From assembly GCF_005747095.1 (NCBI RefSeq), contig NZ_SWLG01000023.1, positions 1-56,242 on the forward strand: a stretch of DNA of 56,242 bases, read 5' to 3'. The first letter of the stretch is position 1. Every line of letters starts with the position of its first letter. Made by a program: the position numbers and the translations under genes. The notes under the pieces are model-generated. The model saw nothing but the letters and a program-made list of their open reading frames with translations. It searched no databases and had not been told where the DNA came from. The stretch is from Exobacillus caeni. Its GTDB lineage: Bacteria; Bacillota; Bacilli; Bacillales; Guptibacillaceae. Of the stretch, positions 38,691 to 46,330 are shown in pieces.

Positions 38691-38810
38691 ATGGATCAAC
38701 AGGCTCGTTCAGCATCTGTTAACAGCAAAAAGACTGTTAAAGTTGATGTTTTTTTGAGTATGTCTTCGACGAAGTTTGTCGGATCTGTGCTAGTTAAGAA
38801 CACTGAATAG
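38691..38810 (+). CDS. Small frame of 39 codons within the leader (unrecognised)
   Basis: A frame starting MDQQARSASVNSKKTVKVDV and ending in TAG. No ribosome binding site close to the ATG beyond AAGAGCAATTTT. It spans the terminator-like hairpin at 38714-38756, so it may be fortuitous. Confidence 0.2.
   Translation: MDQQARSASVNSKKTVKVDVFLSMSSTKFVGSVLVKNTE
38711..38756 (+). terminator. Terminator-like hairpin in the leader (candidate attenuator)
   Basis: CATC-TG-TTAACAG and CTGTTAA-AGTT-GATG pair across a short A-rich loop, followed by TTTTTTT. It lies about 35 nt after the leader peptide. Confidence 0.6.
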
Positions 38811-38837
38811 CTCATATTGTATTTTTTAGGTATGGTA

Positions 38838-38872
38838 GCTGTGTATGTGTACACAGTATTTTTTTATGCCTA
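38838..38872 (+). terminator. Second terminator-like hairpin in the leader
   Basis: CTGTGTA and TACACAG form a 7-bp stem with a short loop, followed by TATTTTTTTATG. Confidence 0.6.
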
Positions 38873-38984
38873 AAATTCTGCACGTCTATCCGTTTTACCG
38901 GAATAGCATGCAAGATAGTTTTGCGAGCTGCAAGTGAACAGTGTTCATTTGCGGCTTTTTTTGTGTTTTGGCTTTGTTGTAATT

Positions 38985-39142
38985 ATGCATTATTACTCCC
39001 CTGCGTCTCTTTTGGGCACACAGCTTCTTACATTGCAAGCTATCTATATGCCCAACGAGACGATCGCTACGCTTTTAAAAAAAGATTCCTAATCTTTGTA
39101 GGGGAGCAAAAAAGTACGTTTTGAGGACCTATTTTAAAAACA
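38985..39142 (+). repeat. Structured three-way-junction repeat, copy 3
   Basis: Outer stem CTCCCCT with AGGGGAG. Second stem GTCTC with GAGAC, extended by TGGGCA with TGCCCA. Third stem AAAGATT with AATCTTT. Compared with copies 1 and 2, all three stems carry paired substitutions, and the flank GGACCTATTTTAAAAAC also matches. It lies directly before the MutS2-like gene. Confidence 0.75.
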
Positions 39143-39178
39143 AAGTAAATTCTTGAAAAACGAATGGAGGAAGTTACG

Positions 39179-41104
39179 TTGAATGAAACGGCTTTTAAGA
39201 TGTTGGAGTTTGAAAAGATTAAGAAGGAGTTAGCACAATTTGCGCTGTCCGAGTTGGCAAAAGGGAGAATTGAAAAGCTTTCCCCTTCAACTGATTACAG
39301 TGTTGTACGAAATTGGTTGAGCGAAACAACTGAGGCGAAAGAAATCATTATGAAAAGTTCTAGTGTGCCGTTGCATGGTCTCCAGGGAATCAGCCAGGTG
39401 TTGAAGCAGTTCAACAAAGGAATCCCCTTCCGGCCTGAACTGATCGTTGTGATCATGGACTTGCTTGAAAGTGGCAAAAAGCTTCAGCAGTTCATGATAG
39501 GGAAAGAGTATCTGGCACCGCAGATCTCTACGTATGTCTATTCGATCAGTGAATTGGGCGATCTATTTGAAGAGTTAAGTACATGTATTAAAAATAACAG
39601 TATCGATGACCATGCAAGTAAAGAACTTTTGAAGATTCGCAAAAAGATTCGGGTACTGGAAGATCGTATCAAGGAAAAGCTTGACACTGTTCTTCGTTCT
39701 CCTGCCAAACGGAAATATTTGCAGGATACGATTATCAGTCAGAGAGATGGCCACTATGTCATTGCAGTACGTGCAGAATATCGAAAGAATATCAAAGGGC
39801 AGATCCATGACCGATCTGCAAGCGGATCAACAGTATTTATCGAACCGGAAGAAGTTCGAAGAGTCCAGACAGAACTAAATGAGCTGCGAGCAGATGAATA
39901 TCTAGAAGAGCAACGGATTTTAAGTACTTTGACAGGATTGATCGAATCAAGACAGCATGAGCTGACGATCAATGTGGAAACAATGGCCCACTATGACTTT
40001 ATTTTTGCAAAAGCAAAATACAGCATGAGTATCGGGGCAAGAGAGGTTGAGCTCGTAAAAAGAAACATGATAAAAATCAATGAAGGGAAACACCCGCTGC
40101 TCGGCGTTTCAGCGGTTCCTCTTCAAGTTGCCATTGGAGAAGATTTTAATTCGCTCGTTATCACCGGCCCGAACACAGGCGGAAAGACAGTAGCGATCAA
40201 AACGGTTGGTCTGTTGGCATTGATGGTTCAGAGCGGCATGCATGTTCCAGTTGGGAAAGGAAGCAAGTTTGGCGTGTTTGAGAAGGTCCTTGTCGATATC
40301 GGTGACGGGCAAAGCATTGAACAGTCCCTTAGCACCTTTTCCAGCAGGATTACGAATATTATCGAGATTCTCAAAGATACTAATTCCAATTCGTTAGTAA
40401 TCATCGATGAACTCGGTTCAGGAACAGATCCGGGAGAAGGGATGGGGCTTGCGGTTTCTATTTTAGAACAGTTGAACGGTCAGGGAGCTACAATGCTGGC
40501 GACTACCCATTACAGCGAGATAAAAGCTTTCGCTGAGAATCATCCAGACTTCTGCAACGGGTCGATGGAATTTGACCTTATAACATTGAAGCCCCTTTAT
40601 CGCTTAATCATGGGAAAAGCGGGGGAAAGCCAGGCGTTTTCGATTGCCTTAAGGCTTGGTCTTCATCCGTCAATAATCGAAAGAGCCCATGAAGTGACAT
40701 ATAAGGAAAAGAAAAAGTATGAAGCTTTTCAAAGAGACTCAAAGGCACTGCTGGCACAGGAACAGCAACTGGAAAGTACGCAAACGTTAAAGAAAAAAGC
40801 AACAAAGACTAAAGTATCTTCGGATTATTCTATTGGTGATAGTGTTAACATACCTTCGATGGATACGACAGGCATCGTTTTTAAACCGGAGGATGAGTCC
40901 GGCAACCTGATCGTGATGGTAAAAGGAGAAAAGATGAAGCTTAATCATAAAAGAGTAAGCCTCCATCTTCCTGCCAGAGAGCTTTATCCAGAAGGATATG
41001 ATTTTGATATTTTGTTTGAAACAAAGGAAGACAGAAAGAAAAAGAGGCAGATGGAAAAAGGACATGTCGAGGGACTATCAATCGAATACGCTTCAGAAGA
41101 GTAA
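39179..41104 (+). CDS. MutS2-like ATPase lacking the Smr domain
   Basis: A 641-residue MutS2-family protein: N-terminal 'MLEFEKIKKELAQFALSELAKGRIE', a clamp coiled coil (about 115-270), Walker A GPNTGGKTVAIKT near 330, Walker B 'SLVIIDELGSGTDPGEG', then a basic linker and a KOW-like region ending near 600. Full MutS2 is about 785 residues with a C-terminal Smr nuclease, which is absent. MutS2 splits collided ribosomes and was earlier linked to recombination control; without Smr this paralogue probably acts by ATPase alone. The start is a TTG at 39179, 5 bp after GGAGGAAG; the ATG at 39164 has no such site. A weak terminator follows (41106-41128). Confidence 0.85.
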   Translation: MNETAFKMLEFEKIKKELAQFALSELAKGRIEKLSPSTDYSVVRNWLSETTEAKEIIMKSSSVPLHGLQGISQVLKQFNKGIPFRPELIVVIMDLLESGKKLQQFMIGKEYLAPQISTYVYSISELGDLFEELSTCIKNNSIDDHASKELLKIRKKIRVLEDRIKEKLDTVLRSPAKRKYLQDTIISQRDGHYVIAVRAEYRKNIKGQIHDRSASGSTVFIEPEEVRRVQTELNELRADEYLEEQRILSTLTGLIESRQHELTINVETMAHYDFIFAKAKYSMSIGAREVELVKRNMIKINEGKHPLLGVSAVPLQVAIGEDFNSLVITGPNTGGKTVAIKTVGLLALMVQSGMHVPVGKGSKFGVFEKVLVDIGDGQSIEQSLSTFSSRITNIIEILKDTNSNSLVIIDELGSGTDPGEGMGLAVSILEQLNGQGATMLATTHYSEIKAFAENHPDFCNGSMEFDLITLKPLYRLIMGKAGESQAFSIALRLGLHPSIIERAHEVTYKEKKKYEAFQRDSKALLAQEQQLESTQTLKKKATKTKVSSDYSIGDSVNIPSMDTTGIVFKPEDESGNLIVMVKGEKMKLNHKRVSLHLPARELYPEGYDFDILFETKEDRKKKRQMEKGHVEGLSIEYASEE

Positions 41105-41243
41105 AGGGAGGTGGAACCTTCCTTTTCTTCGTTAGACAGGAAAATCATAAATAAAACAGAAAAATATATTAAACCACCGTAAGGATTTTTGAGAGTTCTA
41201 CGTTTCTATAGTAGAAAGATGAATTTAAGATGGAGGTGCCGTT

Positions 41244-42191
41244 TTGGAGGATGTAAAACAACCAGTGGAAATTGGTGAACAGGCAAGGAAATTAGAAATG
41301 GACTTTAAAAAATCCGTGGAACCCTATCGCTCAGATTTATGGCGATACTGCTATTATATTACTGGTTCCCCGTGGGATGCCGAGGATCTAGTACAGGACA
41401 CGTTACTAAAAGCTTTTGCTAATCTCACAAAGATTTATCAAGCAGTTAATACGAAGGCTTATTTACTTCGTATTGCTTCTAACAGTTGGATAGATATGAA
41501 AAGAAAGGCGAAGATTCACCTAGATGGACTATATGATAAAGACCTGGAATTTCAAGAAAATGATTTTAATGTAATGGAGGCGATTGAAGGCCTGGTTTAT
41601 CTTTTGCCGCCCCGTCAGGCAGTGACATTCGTTTTAATAGAGGCTTTTCAATATAAGGCTGGTGAGGTCGCTGAGATGATCGGAACAACCGAAGGAAGTG
41701 TCTATACGATTTTACACCGGGTCCGGAAAAAACTCGGATCCTTTAACTGGGAAAACAATAAAAAGCAAATAACGGCTAAACTGGATGTAGATAAAGGGCT
41801 GATCAATGATTTTATTGATGCTTTTCATAGAAAAGATCCCGATGCACTCGCAGGATTATTAGCTGAGCATGCCAGCACTGATATTAAACATGCAGGTCAT
41901 GAGTTTGGGCGTAGTGAAATCAAAAAGAATTCCCTTTCTGATTGGATGGAAATTGTACGCTACCAGGATGTTGATGCCCGATTCTATATTTTATGGGGAC
42001 GCCCGGTCGTTGTGGAAACAGAGAGAACAGCCAGTGGACCATCACTGAGCAACATCCATTATTTAGAGACGGAAGAAGGCTCGATCGTGCGCTGGACGTA
42101 TTATTGCTTTTCATGGGATATGATGAAATTGGTTGCAAATGAACTTAATCTTCATCTTGAACAGAAGAAATATATGTATAATATTCATTGA
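41244..42191 (+). CDS. Sigma-70 family (ECF-type) sigma factor with SnoaL-like C-terminal domain
   Basis: A 315-residue protein: sigma region 2 near 25-90 ('YRSDLWRYCYYITGSPWDAEDLVQDTLLKAF'), region 4 near 125-170 ('LPPRQAVTFVLIEAFQYKAGEVAEMIGTTEGSVYTILHRVRKKL'), and a C-terminal ~130-residue SnoaL-like domain ('LINDFIDAFHRKDPDALAGLLAEH'). Sigma factors fused to SnoaL domains regulate themselves through it rather than through an anti-sigma factor, and indeed none is adjacent. The start is a TTG at 41244, 5 bp after TGGAGGTG. The gene is monocistronic. Confidence 0.88.
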   Translation: MEDVKQPVEIGEQARKLEMDFKKSVEPYRSDLWRYCYYITGSPWDAEDLVQDTLLKAFANLTKIYQAVNTKAYLLRIASNSWIDMKRKAKIHLDGLYDKDLEFQENDFNVMEAIEGLVYLLPPRQAVTFVLIEAFQYKAGEVAEMIGTTEGSVYTILHRVRKKLGSFNWENNKKQITAKLDVDKGLINDFIDAFHRKDPDALAGLLAEHASTDIKHAGHEFGRSEIKKNSLSDWMEIVRYQDVDARFYILWGRPVVVETERTASGPSLSNIHYLETEEGSIVRWTYYCFSWDMMKLVANELNLHLEQKKYMYNIH

Positions 42192-42196
42192 ATTAA

Positions 42197-42231
42197 GGGG
42201 CTGATTCAAAAATAGAGTCAGCCTCTTTGTT
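42197..42231 (+). terminator. Terminator of the SnoaL-fused sigma factor gene
   Basis: GGGGCTGATTC (42197-42207) and GAGTCAGCCTC (42215-42225) form an 11-bp stem with two G-U pairs, followed by TTTGTT. Confidence 0.8.
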
Positions 42232-42306
42232 ATGTTTCATAGATTTTTGCATAGAAAATCAGCCATACATCGGCTGGTTTTTTGAGTGTTTTTTGTAGAG
42301 ACATGC

Positions 42307-42334
42307 ACAGTTTGGACTGGGCTAGCATACAATT
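42307..42334 (+). promoter_or_regulatory. Candidate sigma-K promoter of the first coat gene
   Basis: AC (42307-42308), 17 bp, then CATACAATT (42326-42334), near the late mother-cell consensus AC-N16/17-CATANNNTA. It suits a CotY/CotZ-type gene. Confidence 0.4.
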
Positions 42335-42425
42335 TGTATATTATGGACAATATCCTAAAACAAAACTAGTGAACCAATCATATTTTAATAGTAAATGAAA
42401 CTGAATGTTGCAGGAGTGACTAAAT

Positions 42426-42902
42426 ATGAACGGGTGTGGCAATGACCGTTGCGTCTGTGAGGTAGTAAGAAAGATAGCTACACTTCAAATGGAAGCTGCG
42501 GGAGATTCTTGTACAACAGGCTGTGACAGTGCTTTTAAACAACTTTTAGGCGGTATGCCATCAAAAGATACCATTCCATTTTCACTCACCTCTAAATATA
42601 CCTGTAAGGTGGTATGTGCAAAAGCTTATGTTAGAACAAAATCTTATACCTATGATGTGAAAAAAATCAAGTCGGAGTTTTTCCGTGTATCTAAATTCCT
42701 GGACGATGAAAAATGCTGTGCTGTCTTAGAATTGTTATGCCCCGTTCCATGTGATGAAAACCCTGACCTGATAGAAACCTTTAGAAGAACGGGAGCATGT
42801 GTAACGGTAGATTTAGATTGTTTTTGCGCAATCACTTGCTTTCCTGCGATCAGGGCAGCGAGAGCAAGTGAAGAAGACCTGGAGTCTTGCGACTGCATGT
42901 AG
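42426..42902 (+). CDS. CotY/CotZ-family spore coat/crust protein, first of a pair
   Basis: A 158-residue cysteine-rich protein of the CotY/CotZ/ExsY family: it starts CGNDRCVCEVVRKIA, has 'KDTIPFSLTSKYTCKV' in the middle, 'CCAVLELLCPV', and near the end 'TGACVTVDLDCFCAITCFPA', the family hallmark. These proteins form disulfide-linked hexagonal lattices in the outermost spore layer. GCAGGAGTGA precedes the ATG. The second copy follows 28 bp later. Confidence 0.93.
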   Translation: MNGCGNDRCVCEVVRKIATLQMEAAGDSCTTGCDSAFKQLLGGMPSKDTIPFSLTSKYTCKVVCAKAYVRTKSYTYDVKKIKSEFFRVSKFLDDEKCCAVLELLCPVPCDENPDLIETFRRTGACVTVDLDCFCAITCFPAIRAARASEEDLESCDCM

Positions 42903-42930
42903 AAGGAATAAAAAGTTAGGAGGAAAAATA

Positions 42931-43410
42931 ATGAGTTGTAAACATGGCCATGGTGAATGTGTTTGCGATGTTGTCAGAGAAATTGATGACGTTCAACGAA
43001 AGGTACAGGGGTCAGAATGTAACGTTAGCTGTGAACGATCGATACAAGAACTGATCAAAGGGAATTATCCGACAAAAGATACGATCCCATTTAAATTGAT
43101 TGGTGAATCAGGGGATGAGTTTAAAGCAAAAGCTCCGGTAAAGGTACATGCTAATCATGATTTTTGCATTGCATTTGTTCGTTCCAGCTATTTTCGTGTA
43201 GAAAAGTTTGTAAAAGAAAAAGAGTGCTGTGCAATTCTTGAACTGTTGTGCCCGATCAAATCAGGTTACAAAATTACTGGCTTTCAAAGAACAGGAGCTT
43301 GCATTACTGTCGATTTGGACTGCTTCTGCAGTATCATTTGCTTACCGGCTGTAAAAGCAGAAAAGGTTTACGATCCAGCCGATTTGACCTGCCTCGTATC
43401 GGAATGCTGA
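42931..43410 (+). CDS. CotY/CotZ-family spore coat/crust protein, second of a pair
   Basis: A 159-residue paralogue of the preceding gene with the same order: 'HGECVCDVVREIDDVQ', 'TKDTIPFKLIGESG', 'ECCAILELLCPI', 'TGACITVDLDCFCSIICLPA'. The start at 42931 follows TTAGGAGGAAA; the frame is open upstream but overlaps the previous gene. The tandem arrangement matches cotY-cotZ pairs in Bacillus. A terminator follows at 43434-43470. Confidence 0.93.
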   Translation: MSCKHGHGECVCDVVREIDDVQRKVQGSECNVSCERSIQELIKGNYPTKDTIPFKLIGESGDEFKAKAPVKVHANHDFCIAFVRSSYFRVEKFVKEKECCAILELLCPIKSGYKITGFQRTGACITVDLDCFCSIICLPAVKAEKVYDPADLTCLVSEC

Positions 43411-43433
43411 GTCAAGAAAGAATTTTCAAGGCT

Positions 43434-43470
43434 AAAACATTATCCCACATGGCGGTAATGTTTTTTTTTT
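43434..43470 (+). terminator. Terminator of the coat gene pair
   Basis: AACATTA (43436-43442) and TAATGTT (43456-43462) pair, followed by a run of T. Confidence 0.8.
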
Positions 43471-43549
43471 GCCAAAGTTTCATCCTGTAGCATAATTCTA
43501 GATCGCTCAACCCAAATTAAACAAGACAAACAGAAGAGGAGAGGTTAAC

Positions 43550-45187
43550 GTGACAGGAAATGTTCAACCGCCAGTGAACCAGAAAAGTGTATCCCAGCTC
43601 ATTCTTGAACAGCTTAAGGTTTATGGAGTGAAAAGGATATACGGTGTAGTCGGTGATGCGATCCTGGGACTGATGGACGCGATTACAAAGCAAAGCGAAA
43701 TAAAGTTTATTGCGGTAAAGCATGAGTCGGTAGCTGCGATGATGGCCTCGGCGGAAGCAAAGTTGACCGGTGGAATCGGTGTTTGTGCGGCAACCTCAGG
43801 ACCTGGAATCACCAACCTTTTAAATGGATTGGGGGATGCATACAGCGATAAAGCTCCAGTTCTTGCGATTACCGGGCAGGTACCTTCAACTAAGATCGGA
43901 ACAGACTACAAGCAGTTTGTGGACCAGCAGGAGCTAATAAAGCCGTTCGCCAGTTACAGTTCATTACTGGCGCATCCTGATGCAGTTATCGATATTCTTT
44001 CAAAAGCATTACATAAGTCGCTCGTAAAAGGAGCTGTCACGCATATATCCGTACCGAAGGACATGTTTACCATGGCCTCCACCGCTCAAATTAAACAAAA
44101 GCCCACTTTATTAAGAGGAATCACAAATTTTGAGGAAAGCGGGCTTCAGCCGGCGATCGATATAATGAATACAGCACAAAGACCAATTATTCTTGCTGGT
44201 GTTGGCTCAAGGAATGCCTCAAAAACAGTTGAGGAGCTTGCAGAGAAGTGGGGAGCGGGGATTTTAGTCAGTCTGGGAGCAAAAGGGTTTATTCCTGATA
44301 CATCTCCTCATTTGCTCGGTGCGATCGGGCAGGGAGGCAACCCTTATGCGCCATCGGTGTTTAAAAATGCTGACGTCGTTTTGCTTGCCGGTGATACCTG
44401 GTGGCCCGAGGGATATGTACCGCAAAATGCAAGAATTATTCAAATCGATTTTATGCATGAGAATATCGGAAAAGGAATCCCGGTAGAATTAGGAATAGTC
44501 GGCGATGCAGGAGAAGTCCTTCCCCTGTTAACAAATAGCTTGAACGGTCGAACAAATGAAAACTGGATGGATGAAGTAAAAAAAGCAAAGAGCACCTGGG
44601 ATATTCAAAACGAACAGGAAGGAAACCAGATTGGTTCTCCGATACATCCTGCAAGAATCGTACGTTCGATAGAAAATGCAGTTGCAGATGATGCCATCAT
44701 CACTCTGGACACTGGAGATGTAACCGTGTGGATGAATCGAAACTTCAGGCCAAAACAGCAATTCATGCTGTTTTCTGGTGATTGGCGAACGATGGGATAT
44801 GGTTTACCCGCTGCTTTAGCGGCTAAGCTTTGTGCTCCTGAAAAACAAGTCATTTCTGTTGTAGGTGATGGGGGACTGGAAATGACGCTTGCTGACCTTA
44901 TCACTGCTGTTAGGTATAAAATCGATATCAACATAATTGTCTTTAACAATCAAGCTTTGCAAATGGAAAGGGACAAAATGATTGTAGACGGGCTCTTGCA
45001 GCAGGGGGTTGATTTGACAAACCCTGATTTTGTAAAAGTTGCTGAAGCATGTGGTTTGAAAGGCTACAAAGTAGAAACGGAGGCTGAACTGGAGGAAATA
45101 TTAAAACTGGCCATTTCAACCAATGGACCGACATTGGTAGATGTTGATACTGCTCCCATAATCCATCCAGAAACAAAAAATAGTTAA
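43550..45187 (+). CDS. Thiamine-pyrophosphate enzyme, pyruvate oxidase-like (YdaP/PoxB family)
   Basis: A 545-residue TPP enzyme: N-terminal PYR domain ('LKVYGVKRIYGVVGDAILGLMDAI', 'AVKHESVAAMMASAEAKLTG' with the catalytic Glu), a central FAD/dinucleotide-type domain, and a C-terminal PP domain with the TPP motif GDGGLEMTLADLITAV...NN. 'SGPGITNLLNGLGDAYSDKAP' is shared with PoxB and YdaP. It probably converts pyruvate to acetate and CO2, with electrons going to a quinone or oxygen; acetolactate synthase activity cannot be excluded. The start is a GTG at 43550 after GAGGAGAGG. It lies between coat genes but has its own terminator. Confidence 0.85.
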   Translation: MTGNVQPPVNQKSVSQLILEQLKVYGVKRIYGVVGDAILGLMDAITKQSEIKFIAVKHESVAAMMASAEAKLTGGIGVCAATSGPGITNLLNGLGDAYSDKAPVLAITGQVPSTKIGTDYKQFVDQQELIKPFASYSSLLAHPDAVIDILSKALHKSLVKGAVTHISVPKDMFTMASTAQIKQKPTLLRGITNFEESGLQPAIDIMNTAQRPIILAGVGSRNASKTVEELAEKWGAGILVSLGAKGFIPDTSPHLLGAIGQGGNPYAPSVFKNADVVLLAGDTWWPEGYVPQNARIIQIDFMHENIGKGIPVELGIVGDAGEVLPLLTNSLNGRTNENWMDEVKKAKSTWDIQNEQEGNQIGSPIHPARIVRSIENAVADDAIITLDTGDVTVWMNRNFRPKQQFMLFSGDWRTMGYGLPAALAAKLCAPEKQVISVVGDGGLEMTLADLITAVRYKIDINIIVFNNQALQMERDKMIVDGLLQQGVDLTNPDFVKVAEACGLKGYKVETEAELEEILKLAISTNGPTLVDVDTAPIIHPETKNS

Positions 45188-45191
45188 AAGT

Positions 45192-45226
45192 AACGCCCGT
45201 TCTATTAAATGGGCTGGGCGTTTTCA
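45192..45226 (+). terminator. Terminator of the pyruvate oxidase-like gene
   Basis: AACGCCC (45192-45198) and GGGCGTT (45216-45222) pair, with an inner GCCC/GGGC, followed by TTTC. Confidence 0.8.
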
Positions 45227-45359
45227 TTAAGCTGAATTATATTTCTATCAAAATCCGCTATAGCACAGTACGGTTGTCCATTTCTATATTACCTTTTTTT
45301 CATAGGATGATTATAAGATGAAGATAGGAATAACTGCATGACAGCAAGTAATTTATTAT

Positions 45360-45393
45360 CGGCTCTCGCGACTGTTGCGAGAGTCTTTTTTAT
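45360..45393 (+). terminator. Orphan terminator-like hairpin
   Basis: GGCTCTCGC and GCGAGAGTC form a strong 9-bp stem with TTTTTTATAG after it, but no gene ends here. A short frame beginning ATGACAGCAAGT runs through it. It could end an unseen small RNA. Confidence 0.6.
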
Positions 45394-45430
45394 AGTGAAA
45401 ATCCGCAAATCTACCAGTTAGTTTGTCCAA

Positions 45431-45457
45431 ACATCTATCATTTTTTTACATAAGTTG
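45431..45457 (+). promoter_or_regulatory. Candidate sigma-K promoter of the third coat gene
   Basis: AC (45431-45432), 16 bp, then CATAAGTTG (45449-45457), near the sigma-K consensus, 28 bp before the coding start. Confidence 0.4.
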
Positions 45458-45485
45458 TAGTAAAGACCGAGGAGGTGATTGAAAG

Positions 45486-46088
45486 ATGGCATGCGGAAAA
45501 GGAAGAAGTAGAACACAACAACAACAAACAGGAGGTAATGCAAGCGTGAGTTCAGGAAGTAATAACGGATGTGTGTGTGATGTGTTAACTCAAGTATTGG
45601 CAGCACAGGAGGAAACTCAAGCAGCAGGCTGTACGCAGGGGTGTTTTGAAAGTATCATTAGTCCGACTGAAGTTGGTCCAGAAACTATTCCTTTTATGTT
45701 AAAAGGTAAAGATAACTCCCTTCACTTTGAACTTGGTTTCCCTACAGATAGAGAAGGTAATATTACAGAATGTTTTGCAACAATCTTCTTTAGAATCAAT
45801 GAAGTTTTTGATAACTGTTGTGCAACGATTGAACTGTTGGCAGCATATGAGGGAGGCGACCTAGTACCTTTGTTCGGTCCAGGAAACTCGCCTACTGGAA
45901 ACACTACCCGTGCAATTAACATTGATCCATTGTGCAGCAGCAACCAGGGAGCAGGATTCGATACCCTAGTTCGTACTGGTGTTTGTGCACAAGTAGACCT
46001 TAACTGCTTCTGCGGTGTTCAATGTCTAAGCCCGCAACTTGTTGGAACAGTTTCAAACGGTGCAGCGGCAGCTAGAAAAAGCAAGTAA
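45486..46088 (+). CDS. CotY/CotZ/ExsY-family coat protein with extended N-terminus
   Basis: A 200-residue family member with a Gln/Ser/Gly-rich N-terminus (TQQQQTGGNASVSSGSNNG) before the usual CVCDVLTQVLAAQEETQ. The family's 'ETIPFMLKGKDNSLHF', 'CCATIELLAAYEGGD' and 'TGVCAQVDLNCFCGVQCLSP' follow. It resembles CotZ/ExsY-type crust or exosporium proteins. GAGGAGGTGATTGAAAG precedes the ATG. It ends in a bidirectional terminator shared with the next gene. Confidence 0.92.
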   Translation: MACGKGRSRTQQQQTGGNASVSSGSNNGCVCDVLTQVLAAQEETQAAGCTQGCFESIISPTEVGPETIPFMLKGKDNSLHFELGFPTDREGNITECFATIFFRINEVFDNCCATIELLAAYEGGDLVPLFGPGNSPTGNTTRAINIDPLCSSNQGAGFDTLVRTGVCAQVDLNCFCGVQCLSPQLVGTVSNGAAAARKSK

Positions 46089-46098
46089 GGATAAACAA

Positions 46099-46124
46099 AA
46101 AGCTCCCGGTTGTGGGAGCTTTTC
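46099..46124. terminator. Bidirectional terminator between converging genes
   Basis: AAAAGCTCCC and GGGAGCTTTT form a perfect 10-bp stem with a 6-nt loop; A and T runs on both sides serve both strands. Confidence 0.88.
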
Positions 46125-46134
46125 TAATAGAAAG

Positions 46135-46266
46135 TTATTTTTCTTTGAGCTCTTTCAAATACTCATTCTCACCAGGTGCAAAATTAACATCTCTCAAATC
46201 TTGATCCGGGGGAAGTTCTTTAGCTTCTTTTTCTTCTTTTCTTTGATCCCTGTCTCTTTGCTCCAT
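46135..46266 (-). CDS. Small charged hypothetical protein
   Basis: A 43-residue protein, almost entirely charged (MEQRDRDQRKEEKEAKELPP at the start, 'LKELKEK' at the end), probably helical or disordered. GGAGGTCGTA precedes the ATG, and the shared terminator lies just after the stop. It is too short for most gene callers. No family recognised. Confidence 0.6.
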   Translation of the reverse strand: MEQRDRDQRKEEKEAKELPPDQDLRDVNFAPGENEYLKELKEK

Positions 46267-46330
46267 TACGACCTCCAAAAATTTTCCTTTTAATCGTAAT
46301 GTCTCACCTTCAAGTGTTTTTATTCCTCTA

